Source: a virus. Taken from it: DNA of 31,636 nucleotides. Numbering within the stretch: position 1 is the stretch's first letter; each line of letters starts with the position of its first letter. Below the pieces are notes generated by a model. The model did no database searches. It was not told the origin of the DNA and saw only the letters and a list, made by a program, of their open reading frames with translations. Made by a program: the position numbers and the translations under genes. The stretch lies in the IMG/VR virus record IMGVR_UViG_3300006754_000076, positions 1 through 31,636 of that record, one strand, 5' to 3'. Of this stretch, positions 16,008 to 26,198 are shown piece by piece.

Positions 16008-17648
16008 ATGAGTGCTCAAGATTGTTCAAATAAAATACACATACCGATAACAGGGGATAGTTACGAAGCGGTTGCTTACATTGCTGCAAATTATCCATAT
16101 AGTGATTTTTCAAATTATTATTATGTAGATAACACTCTACAACCAAGCGATTACCCAGACGCTTGCAGTGTTGCAGGCGGACGTTTAAACTCTCTTCTTA
16201 ATTACAGAATGGTACTACCATTAAGTTCGTCATATTATTCCTATAATATAACAGCGTTAAATTGGTATGATTTTGTAACTAATTTCCAAAACCTAGGTTT
16301 AGGTATCACTCTAACCACCCCATTATCCACAGTTAATGGTCTAATAGTATCAACCACCAACCAACCCACATTACCTTATGCAGAATTTACACCTTGCCAA
16401 TGTGTAGCAGTAAACAATATTAATACAGTCGTACCATGTCCAGATGCCTCAACTAACGGAATCAACACAACTACGTTTCAAGGAGGGTACCAACTAAATA
16501 CAGTTTATTATCAAGGGGATATTGTAGAATACCCTATAACGTCTGGAATATACTATTGGTTAACTACATACCCTCACCCAAATGGACAGAGTTGGGGTAA
16601 CCAAACCCAAAACCCTATTAATACTGGTGCTTGGTCAGAATGTATGCAATCTATGTCAACACCACCCCCATTAGTAAATGGTCCATGTCAAGATTATGCG
16701 ACGAATTACACTCAAGCACAACAAGACGCGTGTTGTGGCTTTTGTGGCACTTCACCAATACCAGCATGGTGTGCTCCATATTGTGGATGTTGTCCACCTG
16801 ATTACACATATCCAGCTAGTTGTAACTGTCCTGATATAATAGTAATAATGCCCGGCACAGCCTATGAAGAGGTAATATATGTACAAAACTCACTAGCTAC
16901 TGTATTTGACCCTACAAATTATTATTTTAAAGGTCAAGTATTTGAATTAGACTGGTCAACACAAGGAGCTAATCTAATTACTAACCAACCATGGTTATCC
17001 TTACAAAATCTAGCACCTGTCTCATTAACAAACCCAGTACCTTACATTTATGACCCAACCTGGTCGTCGGGTGGTCTTGAAGGTGCTTGTGCAACAGGTT
17101 GTTTACGTGACCCAGGACCTCATTGTTATGTTTATTTAGAACAATATAGTACTTTTGCTGTAGATACCACTGGTGATGGTATAACTGATACCCCCGCATG
17201 TCTACCTTGGAATAGTATTGCGAGTCTTACACCATTCACGAATATGGTTACATGTATACCTCTGCATTATGAGGACATTACAGATGGATGTCAAGGTTAT
17301 TCCCCACCAGCATCATGGACCAATAATCAATTTTATACAATTAACACAAGTAATGGAAATTGGGAAGAATGGCATGGACAAATGAAACAAGTTGAGAGGA
17401 ACTTTTATTGTTGCCTAGCCCAAACTAACCCACCAGGTCCACCATCTGGGAAATGTATGCCACGATTAACTAAGGAAGAGTTTTTAATGAATGTTTCACA
17501 AAAACCAGAAACTCGTTCAGATGTATTTATTGAAAGAGGGAAAACTTCTCCATTTGAGAGAACACAGAGATTAGCACAAATCCCAACCATCGGAGAATTA
17601 GAACTTCATGGTTATGGGTATTATAAAATTATAGAAGAAAAATATTAA
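16008..17648 (+). CDS. Cys-rich virion protein with CBM5/12-like segments and conserved C-terminal anchor
   Basis: Probably a host-contact protein of the baseplate or fibres. About 25 of 546 residues are cysteine, the densest part being CCGFCGTSPIPAWCAPYCGC (from near residue 245). Residues 159-209 have a CBM5/12-like pattern (YQLNTVYYQGDIVEYP, then YYWL, closing W209), and a second, weaker one begins at W437. DTTGDGITD at residues 386-394 resembles a thrombospondin-type-3 calcium loop. The last about 60 residues (from 486) differ in style: charged, cysteine-free and compact (DVFIERGKTSPFERTQRLAQ, GELELHGYGYYKI). They look like a separate domain that docks the protein to the particle. Family unknown. 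ATG start 3 bases after the previous stop, no Shine-Dalgarno. Confidence 0.75.
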   Translation: MSAQDCSNKIHIPITGDSYEAVAYIAANYPYSDFSNYYYVDNTLQPSDYPDACSVAGGRLNSLLNYRMVLPLSSSYYSYNITALNWYDFVTNFQNLGLGITLTTPLSTVNGLIVSTTNQPTLPYAEFTPCQCVAVNNINTVVPCPDASTNGINTTTFQGGYQLNTVYYQGDIVEYPITSGIYYWLTTYPHPNGQSWGNQTQNPINTGAWSECMQSMSTPPPLVNGPCQDYATNYTQAQQDACCGFCGTSPIPAWCAPYCGCCPPDYTYPASCNCPDIIVIMPGTAYEEVIYVQNSLATVFDPTNYYFKGQVFELDWSTQGANLITNQPWLSLQNLAPVSLTNPVPYIYDPTWSSGGLEGACATGCLRDPGPHCYVYLEQYSTFAVDTTGDGITDTPACLPWNSIASLTPFTNMVTCIPLHYEDITDGCQGYSPPASWTNNQFYTINTSNGNWEEWHGQMKQVERNFYCCLAQTNPPGPPSGKCMPRLTKEEFLMNVSQKPETRSDVFIERGKTSPFERTQRLAQIPTIGELELHGYGYYKIIEEKY

Positions 17649-17651
17649 GAT

Positions 17652-18581
17652 ATGGCATTAGGAGCATACGGAATCAAAAGACCAGCAGACGTTTCACCGA
17701 TAGACGTTGAAATAATATATCAATACCAACCAAATAGAGACAAAACACAATTATTTCAGTTAGGAAGGTTAGACCCTACTGCGGTATTAGCTCCTTATGT
17801 GCACAATGCAAATACCGCATTAGGTACGACTGCTACTCCTGGGGTAGAGATATTAGGAGGGTTCTATAGTTTAACCCTACCTAGCAGTATTTTTGCAACA
17901 AAAGGAATATATACGTTGATGATAAGACCTGTAGAAATTAGAACAAAAATAATTGATTGTGGTATTTTAGCGGCTTTACCTAATGTAAAAGGACTTGTAT
18001 TTGATTTAAATCAGGTAGACCAGAAATTTAGAAATAGATTTACACCTATGAATTTAGTAGGATATAGAATTGAGTATCTAAATAATAACGGTAGTAAAAT
18101 TCCTAATTTTTATAGAATAGTTACGTCTAATTTTTATTGTGAACCAGTTCCAACTAATTTAACACAAACTAACCAAGTCTCACCTCGTTATGTTTATACG
18201 GATAATCCATCCAATTTAATATTTTGTACACTATCACCAACAGCAGCTCCAACTAATCAACCAAACGCGATACCATTTATAGGTCAACCAACACAAGGTA
18301 CTATTATTACTAATACCTTTTTTAACCCTATTTCTCTTGAGATAGAAATGGTAGACCAAGATTTCGATACATTAGCAATCGCATTATATGGTAATCAGAC
18401 CAAATCAATTGATGATGGAATATATACAATTTACGATTTAAGTGGTGCAAATAACATATATAAACAATATAACTTATTTGAAATCAGGGATGAATTTGAT
18501 AAACAATTATTTGAGGTACGACAAGATAGAGGTACCCAGATAGATTTTAGTAAAGATTTTAATACGATAATTAATCAATAA
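17652..18581 (+). CDS. tail/baseplate structural protein, 309 aa
   Basis: I do not recognise a family. It starts 3 bases after the preceding stop, and its own stop shares one base with the next ATG. The sequence is beta-rich with repeated short strands (ILGGFYSLTLPSSIF, KGIYTLMIRPVEIRTKI) and a proline/threonine linker in the middle (LSPTAAPTNQPNAIPF). It ends with a charged segment (EIRDEFDKQLFEVRQDRG). Three cysteines only. Its place just before the gpI/gp7-like gene suggests a wedge-associated structural protein. No adhesin-like module is seen. Confidence 0.7.
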   Translation: MALGAYGIKRPADVSPIDVEIIYQYQPNRDKTQLFQLGRLDPTAVLAPYVHNANTALGTTATPGVEILGGFYSLTLPSSIFATKGIYTLMIRPVEIRTKIIDCGILAALPNVKGLVFDLNQVDQKFRNRFTPMNLVGYRIEYLNNNGSKIPNFYRIVTSNFYCEPVPTNLTQTNQVSPRYVYTDNPSNLIFCTLSPTAAPTNQPNAIPFIGQPTQGTIITNTFFNPISLEIEMVDQDFDTLAIALYGNQTKSIDDGIYTIYDLSGANNIYKQYNLFEIRDEFDKQLFEVRQDRGTQIDFSKDFNTIINQ

Positions 18582-21500
18582 TGGCAAAGTTTTATTATCC
18601 ACCAGCACCAGGAAATGGAGCGGGAACTTTCAGTGATAATTTAGTTGGGTTCCAAATCACAGACGGGTCCTCGCTAGCTACTTTAGGGAATTTTACTATA
18701 ACAGATTCTTCTAGAGAAAAGATTACTTTTGATTATGCAACCGGAGGATTTTCAGAACCTATAACCTTAGAATTACTTGCAGCAGGAAATGAAGACTTAA
18801 TAGAGTTATTTAGTAATAATGCTTTTCTTATTAAGTTTAATCGTGATACCGACGATATAAGTAAATTAGTACAGTATGGTTCTTTAAGCGAAAGATTACG
18901 TGTAGCAACCCAAGAAATTATTAACTTCTTTCCCGCAGCTCTATATATTGACGGTATAAGTCAACTAACAGGAGGCACCGGAAATACCACACAATTAATT
19001 TCTTACGATATTATAAATAAACAGACTACCATTACTTTTTCTAGATTCAATCTTTCTAATCCATTTGGTATTGAATTCACAAGTAACGGTTTGTTGGGTA
19101 TAGAGTCTTCTATGGATATGGACTATGTGGTGGTAGACGAAGATGATACTATTAGCACCGTAACACAACAAGCGTCATTAGGAAAGATTTCTCCACTAAG
19201 AAATTTTTCTCTTAATTATTTTAAATACGCTTTAAGTTTTAGTGGAAGTGGAAATACAGAATATAGGGTAACAGACTATACCCCTATAGATGAGAATACA
19301 ACAAACTTAACTTTAATTGTATCAGGAGCACCATTTGGTACAACACCTACACCTTCGAAAACCCCTTTCTATTTAAAACCACAGAAATTCTACAGTCAGA
19401 AATCTATGGATGATTTGGATAATGTGGAAAAATTTATCTTAAGTCAGAAAAGTACACCACAATACACCTCTACCTTTAAAGTAATGAGTGAAACTGAGGG
19501 AGGACAAAACTATATAAAGAAAATATCTTATACATGGCCTAAAGCAGACCTAGTAAACCTTGATATCACATCTCAAAACTATATAGACTATGTTCAAAAT
19601 CTAGTAGATGTAGGCAAATTATTAGACGAAAATAAAACTAATTTGGTTTCTCGCTTTTTAACTACAGGGGCTTTAAAAGAGTTTGATACTTCTGATAGAA
19701 AAGTAGAAAAAACTTTACAAATTTATGGTAGAAGTTTTGATGATGTTAAGAGGTTTATAGACGGCATAGAATATATGAGCAATATCACCTATGATGGTCT
19801 AGAAAACGTACCTAATAAACTTCTTAGAAATTTTGCTTTAATGTTAGGATGGAAAACACCAAGCATAGTCACCCACGAGAGTTTATTAACTACCCTATTA
19901 GACACAGCTCAACCACAATTTTCAGGAGAATCTATAGGTCTGACTCCCGCAGAATTGGACATAGAAGTATATAGGAGAATATTAATGAATACCGCTTATC
20001 TCTTTAAATCTAAAGGAACTAGAAAAGTGGTAGAATTTATATTGGATTTCATAGGAGCCCCAGTATCCATGATTCAATTCAATGAATATATTATGTTAGC
20101 GGATGCACCTATTCATATGGGTATTTATCCCGCGATGGATTGGCAAATAGAAGATGGTTGTCCTGATAGATGTTGTAAGGATAATTTTTACCAGGATAGA
20201 TGGGTACCAGATATCCCCCCATATATAATACATACCCCATTTACAGACCCAGACACCGGCTTAAGTTATAGATGTGAATGCCCACCCAAATATCATGAAA
20301 TACAATGCCCAGGATTTACTGTAAACAACTTTGACGGCTATTTTGGTAGTATAAGTGGTGGTGTGGTTAATTATCCTACTTACATATACGATTGGGTAAC
20401 CGGCAACTATTCGTTAGGACCCAATGAGACTTTCACACATTCTTTTGTGAGAGGAGATTATCCTATTGATAGAGAGGGATACCCAACAAAACCAAACTAC
20501 AATAGCAGTTACTATTTCCAACGAGGGTCAGGATGGTACGAAGAAACGTTAGAACATAGAGGAGATGTTATTATTGATTTAGAAAACTCTACATTTACAG
20601 GATGTTCCCCTACAGTAAAAACAAAACTAAACCAATTTTCATGGGGTGGGTTTTTTGGTAACGTACCTCATGGTGTAACATCTAACGACCCGGGAGCACC
20701 TTATTTAGAAAGATTTAGAAGATTCCCCTATCTTCATTTTGGTTTTGGATTAGACCCTAAAATAGACGATAAAAAATCATGGGTAGAAACAGTAAAATAT
20801 ACAAATTTAATAGGTCGTTTAGATTTAGGTATCCCAGTATGGAGAGATAGAGAAACTGCAAGTGCACAAGCACAAGAGGCTGGTTGTAAAGGTGTACATA
20901 CTCATGAATTGAATGGGGAAGTTGGTTATGTAGCTTGTAACTCTCACGCTATGACCCAATTAAATGCTGGTGTATTAAATCTTTTTGCATCAATACCAGG
21001 AGAAGAGATAGAAAGAGATTATAATTTAGAAAATTATAGATATGCAGATTATTATAGCCGTGACGAAAGATTAGTAATAAATGTTAAAAATACAGATATA
21101 TTTTTAAATCCTTCCCAGGCTTTCATTTATGAAGTTTGGAATCAATCGGTATTAAGTGGTTGTCCATTTGACGGTACCCCACTTAACGGGTCTAGATACG
21201 GGTGGAATAATACTTTAGTAAATTACCCCAATATAGGGCAAAATGATAGCACTTTAACATTATTAAACGCTAAAGACTTTTCATTTAAAAAATTTATTAA
21301 CGAGTTTATATCTACATTTATAAATGTTAAAAATAGGTTAACTATAGATGATGGTAAGACAGGGGGTTATCCTACTCTACAAATGTTATTCTTAGATTAT
21401 ATAAAACAAAAATGTGGGGAGAATAACGAATATAGGTACAATAAATTATTCGATTATGCAAACGCTTTAGGTACTACATGGATTAAGATATTAGAACAAT

Positions 21501-22111
21501 TTATCCCTGCAACAACTTTATGGCAAGGAGGTGTAAGAGTAGAAAATTCTTTATTTCATCGAGATAAGTTTGTTTATAATTGGCAGGCTATGTATTCGGC
21601 AACAACACAAGCTTCTGCTATCACCGATTCTCGTTCTGGTGAAACAACCAGTCCATGTTGTTGGGTAGAGACTACAGGGTATACAAACACAAGCCATCCT
21701 GCTTCTTTTAAGCTTGCTTTTCCTGGTTCTTTTATCCCTACAGGTGCTACATCTAATTACCCCGCCTGCACAGTCCCAGAATCGGGCATTACATTGAGCG
21801 CAAGAAGTCAATATGAATCAGAGTGGGTAACATGTAAGTCCACCTATCCTTCCCTATATAATTACCTAGGTTTAGACCCGGATGAATTAACCAACGTACC
21901 CTCAACAGGCGTTATAACAGCTATTAATTTAACAACTAATGGATTTAATAGTAACGCCTCTCCAGTACAACCCTCTAATATGCCCGCGCCACCAATTGGA
22001 GGGTATAACATACAACCTCTATTCTATGCTTCACAAATTGTGGTGGAACCGGCAAAATTATTAGAGGATGAAAACGCTTTACCACCATGGGGGTACCAGT
22101 TTAAATTATAA
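18581..22111 (+). CDS. baseplate wedge protein with P2 gpI/T4 gp7-like core and Cys-rich insert
   Basis: The middle carries a pattern typical of tail protein I: VPNKLLRNFALMLGW (residues about 410-424), then IEVYRRILMNTAYLFKSKGT (from 461) and RKVVEFILDFIGAP (to about 494). This is the helical core that packs against gp6/gpJ in contractile baseplates. The C-terminal part returns to a helical segment (LQMLFLDYIKQKCG, WIKILEQFIPATTLWQGG), as in tail-tip proteins that end by anchoring to the particle. Between these lies a Cys-rich, aromatic insert (CPDRCCKDN, YRCECPPKYHEIQCPGF; about residues 525-590). The N-terminal 300 residues are beta-rich. Its 1176 residues compare with 1032 for T4 gp7. The gpI/gp7 assignment is a motif-level inference. 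ATG overlaps the previous stop by one base. Confidence 0.7.
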   Translation: MAKFYYPPAPGNGAGTFSDNLVGFQITDGSSLATLGNFTITDSSREKITFDYATGGFSEPITLELLAAGNEDLIELFSNNAFLIKFNRDTDDISKLVQYGSLSERLRVATQEIINFFPAALYIDGISQLTGGTGNTTQLISYDIINKQTTITFSRFNLSNPFGIEFTSNGLLGIESSMDMDYVVVDEDDTISTVTQQASLGKISPLRNFSLNYFKYALSFSGSGNTEYRVTDYTPIDENTTNLTLIVSGAPFGTTPTPSKTPFYLKPQKFYSQKSMDDLDNVEKFILSQKSTPQYTSTFKVMSETEGGQNYIKKISYTWPKADLVNLDITSQNYIDYVQNLVDVGKLLDENKTNLVSRFLTTGALKEFDTSDRKVEKTLQIYGRSFDDVKRFIDGIEYMSNITYDGLENVPNKLLRNFALMLGWKTPSIVTHESLLTTLLDTAQPQFSGESIGLTPAELDIEVYRRILMNTAYLFKSKGTRKVVEFILDFIGAPVSMIQFNEYIMLADAPIHMGIYPAMDWQIEDGCPDRCCKDNFYQDRWVPDIPPYIIHTPFTDPDTGLSYRCECPPKYHEIQCPGFTVNNFDGYFGSISGGVVNYPTYIYDWVTGNYSLGPNETFTHSFVRGDYPIDREGYPTKPNYNSSYYFQRGSGWYEETLEHRGDVIIDLENSTFTGCSPTVKTKLNQFSWGGFFGNVPHGVTSNDPGAPYLERFRRFPYLHFGFGLDPKIDDKKSWVETVKYTNLIGRLDLGIPVWRDRETASAQAQEAGCKGVHTHELNGEVGYVACNSHAMTQLNAGVLNLFASIPGEEIERDYNLENYRYADYYSRDERLVINVKNTDIFLNPSQAFIYEVWNQSVLSGCPFDGTPLNGSRYGWNNTLVNYPNIGQNDSTLTLLNAKDFSFKKFINEFISTFINVKNRLTIDDGKTGGYPTLQMLFLDYIKQKCGENNEYRYNKLFDYANALGTTWIKILEQFIPATTLWQGGVRVENSLFHRDKFVYNWQAMYSATTQASAITDSRSGETTSPCCWVETTGYTNTSHPASFKLAFPGSFIPTGATSNYPACTVPESGITLSARSQYESEWVTCKSTYPSLYNYLGLDPDELTNVPSTGVITAINLTTNGFNSNASPVQPSNMPAPPIGGYNIQPLFYASQIVVEPAKLLEDENALPPWGYQFKL

Positions 22112-22115
22112 TATT

Positions 22116-25100
22116 ATGGGATTAGAAAATTACATACAAAAAATAGATTTAAGAGAAACTTTTACAGATTTAACAATTAAAGTCTCAATGTTTGGTAACC
22201 ATAAGAATACCCCTTACCAGAATTACCCTATATTAACTATGAGATATGATGTAGCCAATCCGGTGGATTTATATGTTATGTATGATAAAAATGGAGATAT
22301 TAATGATGGGTATTTATATTTTGAGGAACAAAATTTTGTAGATAATGAGGTGTCATTTAAAAGAAATAATAAGGTTATACAGTCTTCATCTAACCCTACA
22401 GCATCAACTAATAAATCTTTTAATAAGTCCATACAACCAACCACGGAATGTTTTTGTAAAGTTTATGTTGGTAAATCTAATTTTTTTTATTGGAAAGTAG
22501 CTCAATATCCAGGTAAATCTCCTTATGAAACATGTGCTGAGACTGCTCATGTGGCACCTGGTGTCCCAGCAGATAGAAACTATGTACTTTCATCCCCTTC
22601 ATTAAGTGACCCATATCTAGATGTCACACCCACTATTACTACTAAGTTTAAAACAGATGTAGTATTACCTTTATTTGATAATAAAAGATTATCCTTATTT
22701 AGTATAACATCACAAAATAGAACTTCTCTTTTAACTAACAGAAGATTATGGGCACCCACTGCAGGAAAATTAAACCCATTTCCTAGTACAGTAAACGGCA
22801 AGAACAACCAAATAGAGATGGTGTTACCTTCTTTAAATAAGTTATTAGATTTAAGTAATACTTCTTTGAATTTTAATGTGGAACTAGCAGCATTTAATAC
22901 TAATAAACCAATAACTAATTTTATAATTAATCCACAAGGAAAAAGGATAAATACTAAAAAAATAAGAAAAAATGTAACTAACCTTTATACTTCAGGTAAT
23001 GAATATGTAAGTGAAAACGGAGAAGGTTATGTAGGATGGTATCATATACATTCAGAAAAAGGAGCTATGGAAGGTAAAACCCATACAAATAGGCCACACG
23101 GAAGACTAACATCTATTAAATTTATTCCGTCAATAGAAACAGTAAAACCAAAAAACATTAAAGAAGTAGACATCATCTCTTCACAAACTTTTTATGTTCC
23201 TTTAACACAGAGTGAAATAGAAACAGGGATAGCAAAATTTAACTTTAATAGTAGGATTCCGGAATTTAAAAATTATAACATTATTAGTTCTAATATGTTT
23301 ATAATTGAAAATGAGGAGAATTATAAGATGTCTCTATGTAATTTTCTAAAAGATGACATAAGAGAATTACCTTATAACACCTCTAGAGTGGTATATGACG
23401 GCAACATAACCCAATCCTCCCCTTACTATACTAATAGTATTAAAAAATACCCTTTATCATGGCCTGTGGACCTAAGTAATAATGAGATTTTTGCAGACTG
23501 TAGCCAATGTATTTCTTTTTCTTTTTATTCTCCTGAACATAACGATAATTTCAGTCAAATACTAAAACAAAATCAGATTGCTAATCTAGAAACAGATTAT
23601 TACCTTAATACTAATAAACAAATTAAATTTAAACCTAGGTTTTTTACAGGAATAGACCAATGGGTTGAGAGGTCTACTTCAGATATATTTAGTGATTTAC
23701 AAATAACTAGGGTTAATGATAAGGTAGAAACATTTAAAATGTGCCCCTCTAAAGATACTTTATTAAACGCGTATGGGGGTATTTATGACCCAGCGTATAA
23801 AAACTGTAAGTGCCAATTCTCCAACAGTACTGACGAAGAAATTGTAGAAGTAGATGTTTACTGTGAGGATACTGATTGTTCAAAGTGTTGTTCAGATTAC
23901 CAAACCCTACACAAATGGGAAGATTGTTGGACTTGTGAAAAAACTTATTCTGCCCCTATAGGAAATTTTTATACCGATTTGTTAGCTACTACTTATGCAG
24001 GTTTTAAAGATACCTTTACAGGAGGAACAGTTTATTCCGGATACTCCGATACTGGTACTAGTTACACCAATACTTATGACATATATATAGAAAAAAATAT
24101 ATTTTCAGGTAGTTCAGCTATACCAATATCTAGTATTAATAGAGTAAAACACCATCCACTGGTTAATGTCAAGGACCCTAGATATGTTCCATATTATTCC
24201 CAACAAATTTTTTCAGGAAATGGAGGCAATCTAGTTATTAACACAGCGGATAGCCAAAACTACATGTCCTACATTAGTAAAGAAAATGGGATATATAGGT
24301 TACAATACAACGCGTATCTAGATGTTACCTATGAAGATAGTAAATGGGGTGAGTATGTTATGGATAACTACCAAACAGGCTCTACTATATTCTCAGCACA
24401 AAGTTACCCAACAACAGATTATGAGTTAAAAAGATTAATAGGAGCCTCAATTTTAAGATGTGGAATTGATGAAGCGTCCATTGTGGTAGAAGATACTGAC
24501 GGCTCTTGTTTACCACCCAGTGGTGGTTACGGTCCAAATTCTGGGTTAACTTATTTTAATTTCGCAATTCACCTACAACGTACCACTACAGGTGGTACTG
24601 CTTCATATTTAGATAGTTTTAATGTTAGTAATGATTCGGTAATTGGAAGTCCCGCAGATGCATATCTTACACAACACACCAATAAAGTGCAAAATACCTT
24701 TAGTGGGTATAGCACAGTTTTTGGAAGTGGAGCTACAGGAAATACAGTATTTAAATCCTCTATACCAGTTAGTTTAGACAGTGGTCTTGTTTCTTTAAGT
24801 GGTGGAGATGTGATGAAGTTAATATATGACGCTGAGTGGTCTGGAACCTCTAAAATTATTGATGGTACTGTAAAAGTTAAAGTAAATTTAGGACATAGAC
24901 TTGACATAAGTGGAAACTCAATCTACGGACCCTCATACCGTATTAGTAAATTTGACGAATTATATGTTAAAAAGAATTTATATTTTAATGCTCATAAAAA
25001 GTCCAGTCCAGAAAAATATATAGACGAAGAAGGTAACACTCAACAAAAAAGTTCCCAAGGAGCACTTTTTACAATTGATACTGATTATTCACCTATAAGT

Positions 25101-26186
25101 GTGCCTCAAGTTAACGACATTACTTTTAATAACTTAAACTTCATAGATAATTCTCAGGAAGCGAAAAAACTAGAATTAAATCTTACAATTAATAAACCAA
25201 CCAATCAGTGGGCCAAACAATTATTAAATAAAAATCTAGAAGATTACTATCTCCCAACAGGAAATCTTATAAACCTTAACAATGGTAATCTAACTTTTAA
25301 TTTACCTAGATATGACCAAAATTTAGCGGTTAAATGTAGTTATAAATTTCCACAAATTAACCATAGTTATGTGGTAAGAGCACGTGCGGCAGACAATGAT
25401 AATAAGATAAGCAACTTCTATGTTGTATTCACTCCTTCGGAAAATTTATACGTACCATGTTTTACACCACCAATAGATGAACAGTTCGCGTTAATAGAAG
25501 GAGAAACCTTTTCAGCTTCGACTGTTCAACAATTTAATAATAATATTCAAATAGATGGTACAGATATTGTTATCAAACCCGCGGGAACAGGACCTTTAAC
25601 TACCGTAAAAGCCCCTAACGAATTTAAATGTCAATTCTATTGTACTTGTAAAAACGTAAAATTAGATGGGGTTGACCCTTATTTTGGCACAACCTCTGTA
25701 ATAACAGATAATACTGTATTTGATTGTAATGAATGTAGAAGTTTAGCAGAAGCATACTGTAATAATTTTAATAAAGACTGTAGTCCTAATGTCTTTAGTA
25801 CATCCTGTCAACCAGAGAGTATTACTAATCCACAACAAACTAATTTTTACAACTGGACTTGTGCACAACCTGGTACAAATTGTATACCATGTACTGCAGA
25901 GTATTTGGAAGCTAATCCAGGCGTAGAGTGTCCTTATAGTTCGTGTACTCATTGTGAATACCAATCATCCTACGACACCTCATCGAAGTGTTATTGTGAA
26001 CAAGCAAACCAACATAGATATAATTGTGGCCCAAGTGGTGATTGTTTTATTGACAATCAAGGGCCTTATTTTACTTTAGATGAATGTGAGGATAGATGTA
26101 GTTACATATTAGAATCAGATGGAAATATAAATAATATAAATGTAGGTAATTATGCAACACAGACATTCACCCAAAGAGGGTATTAA
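22116..26186 (+). CDS. giant Cys-rich virion protein, 1356 aa
   Basis: No family recognised. I chose ATG 22116, 4 bases after the previous stop, over the in-frame ATG at 22068, which lies inside the preceding gene and would add 16 residues encoded over its end. Residues 307-331 hold GWYHIH (H310, H312), then KTH and PHG, a histidine-rich patch that could bind metal as HxH motifs do in T4 fibre tips. Two Cys-rich regions are seen: residues about 565-605 (CKCQF, CEDTDCSKCCSDY, CWTCEK) and the last 185 residues from C1172. The latter end in YNCGPSGDCFIDNQGPYFTL and DECEDRC, a short disulfide-like module I associate with Bacteroidota and marine phage proteins. The rest is beta-rich and Asn/Thr/Ser-rich. 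Probably an outer tail, fibre or host-contact protein. Confidence 0.7.
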   Translation: MGLENYIQKIDLRETFTDLTIKVSMFGNHKNTPYQNYPILTMRYDVANPVDLYVMYDKNGDINDGYLYFEEQNFVDNEVSFKRNNKVIQSSSNPTASTNKSFNKSIQPTTECFCKVYVGKSNFFYWKVAQYPGKSPYETCAETAHVAPGVPADRNYVLSSPSLSDPYLDVTPTITTKFKTDVVLPLFDNKRLSLFSITSQNRTSLLTNRRLWAPTAGKLNPFPSTVNGKNNQIEMVLPSLNKLLDLSNTSLNFNVELAAFNTNKPITNFIINPQGKRINTKKIRKNVTNLYTSGNEYVSENGEGYVGWYHIHSEKGAMEGKTHTNRPHGRLTSIKFIPSIETVKPKNIKEVDIISSQTFYVPLTQSEIETGIAKFNFNSRIPEFKNYNIISSNMFIIENEENYKMSLCNFLKDDIRELPYNTSRVVYDGNITQSSPYYTNSIKKYPLSWPVDLSNNEIFADCSQCISFSFYSPEHNDNFSQILKQNQIANLETDYYLNTNKQIKFKPRFFTGIDQWVERSTSDIFSDLQITRVNDKVETFKMCPSKDTLLNAYGGIYDPAYKNCKCQFSNSTDEEIVEVDVYCEDTDCSKCCSDYQTLHKWEDCWTCEKTYSAPIGNFYTDLLATTYAGFKDTFTGGTVYSGYSDTGTSYTNTYDIYIEKNIFSGSSAIPISSINRVKHHPLVNVKDPRYVPYYSQQIFSGNGGNLVINTADSQNYMSYISKENGIYRLQYNAYLDVTYEDSKWGEYVMDNYQTGSTIFSAQSYPTTDYELKRLIGASILRCGIDEASIVVEDTDGSCLPPSGGYGPNSGLTYFNFAIHLQRTTTGGTASYLDSFNVSNDSVIGSPADAYLTQHTNKVQNTFSGYSTVFGSGATGNTVFKSSIPVSLDSGLVSLSGGDVMKLIYDAEWSGTSKIIDGTVKVKVNLGHRLDISGNSIYGPSYRISKFDELYVKKNLYFNAHKKSSPEKYIDEEGNTQQKSSQGALFTIDTDYSPISVPQVNDITFNNLNFIDNSQEAKKLELNLTINKPTNQWAKQLLNKNLEDYYLPTGNLINLNNGNLTFNLPRYDQNLAVKCSYKFPQINHSYVVRARAADNDNKISNFYVVFTPSENLYVPCFTPPIDEQFALIEGETFSASTVQQFNNNIQIDGTDIVIKPAGTGPLTTVKAPNEFKCQFYCTCKNVKLDGVDPYFGTTSVITDNTVFDCNECRSLAEAYCNNFNKDCSPNVFSTSCQPESITNPQQTNFYNWTCAQPGTNCIPCTAEYLEANPGVECPYSSCTHCEYQSSYDTSSKCYCEQANQHRYNCGPSGDCFIDNQGPYFTLDECEDRCSYILESDGNINNINVGNYATQTFTQRGY

Positions 26187-26187
26187 T

Positions 26188-26195
26188 AATAAATA
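26188..26195 (+). promoter_or_regulatory. AATAAATA octamer before the SprB-repeat gene
   Basis: AATAAATA lies in the 12-base gap before ATG 26199 and resembles the relaxed late-promoter core NATAAATA reported for T4-like cyanophages. At only 3 bases from the ATG, the expected transcription start would fall inside the gene, so this may be just an A/T leader. The next gene shares the downstream ATAAGATATGGC context (here ATAGATATGGC). Confidence 0.2.
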
Positions 26196-26198
26196 GAT

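Noticed and set aside
22068-22115. Longer start for the 1356-residue protein
   Set aside because: The extra 16 codons lie inside the end of the preceding gene, and ATG 22116 has the same leader style and spacing as neighbouring genes.
23034-23090. GWYHIH as a JAMM/MPN metalloprotease motif
   Set aside because: JAMM sites need HxH followed by S and D at fixed spacing plus an upstream Glu; here the downstream part is lysine- and histidine-rich without the S..D pair.
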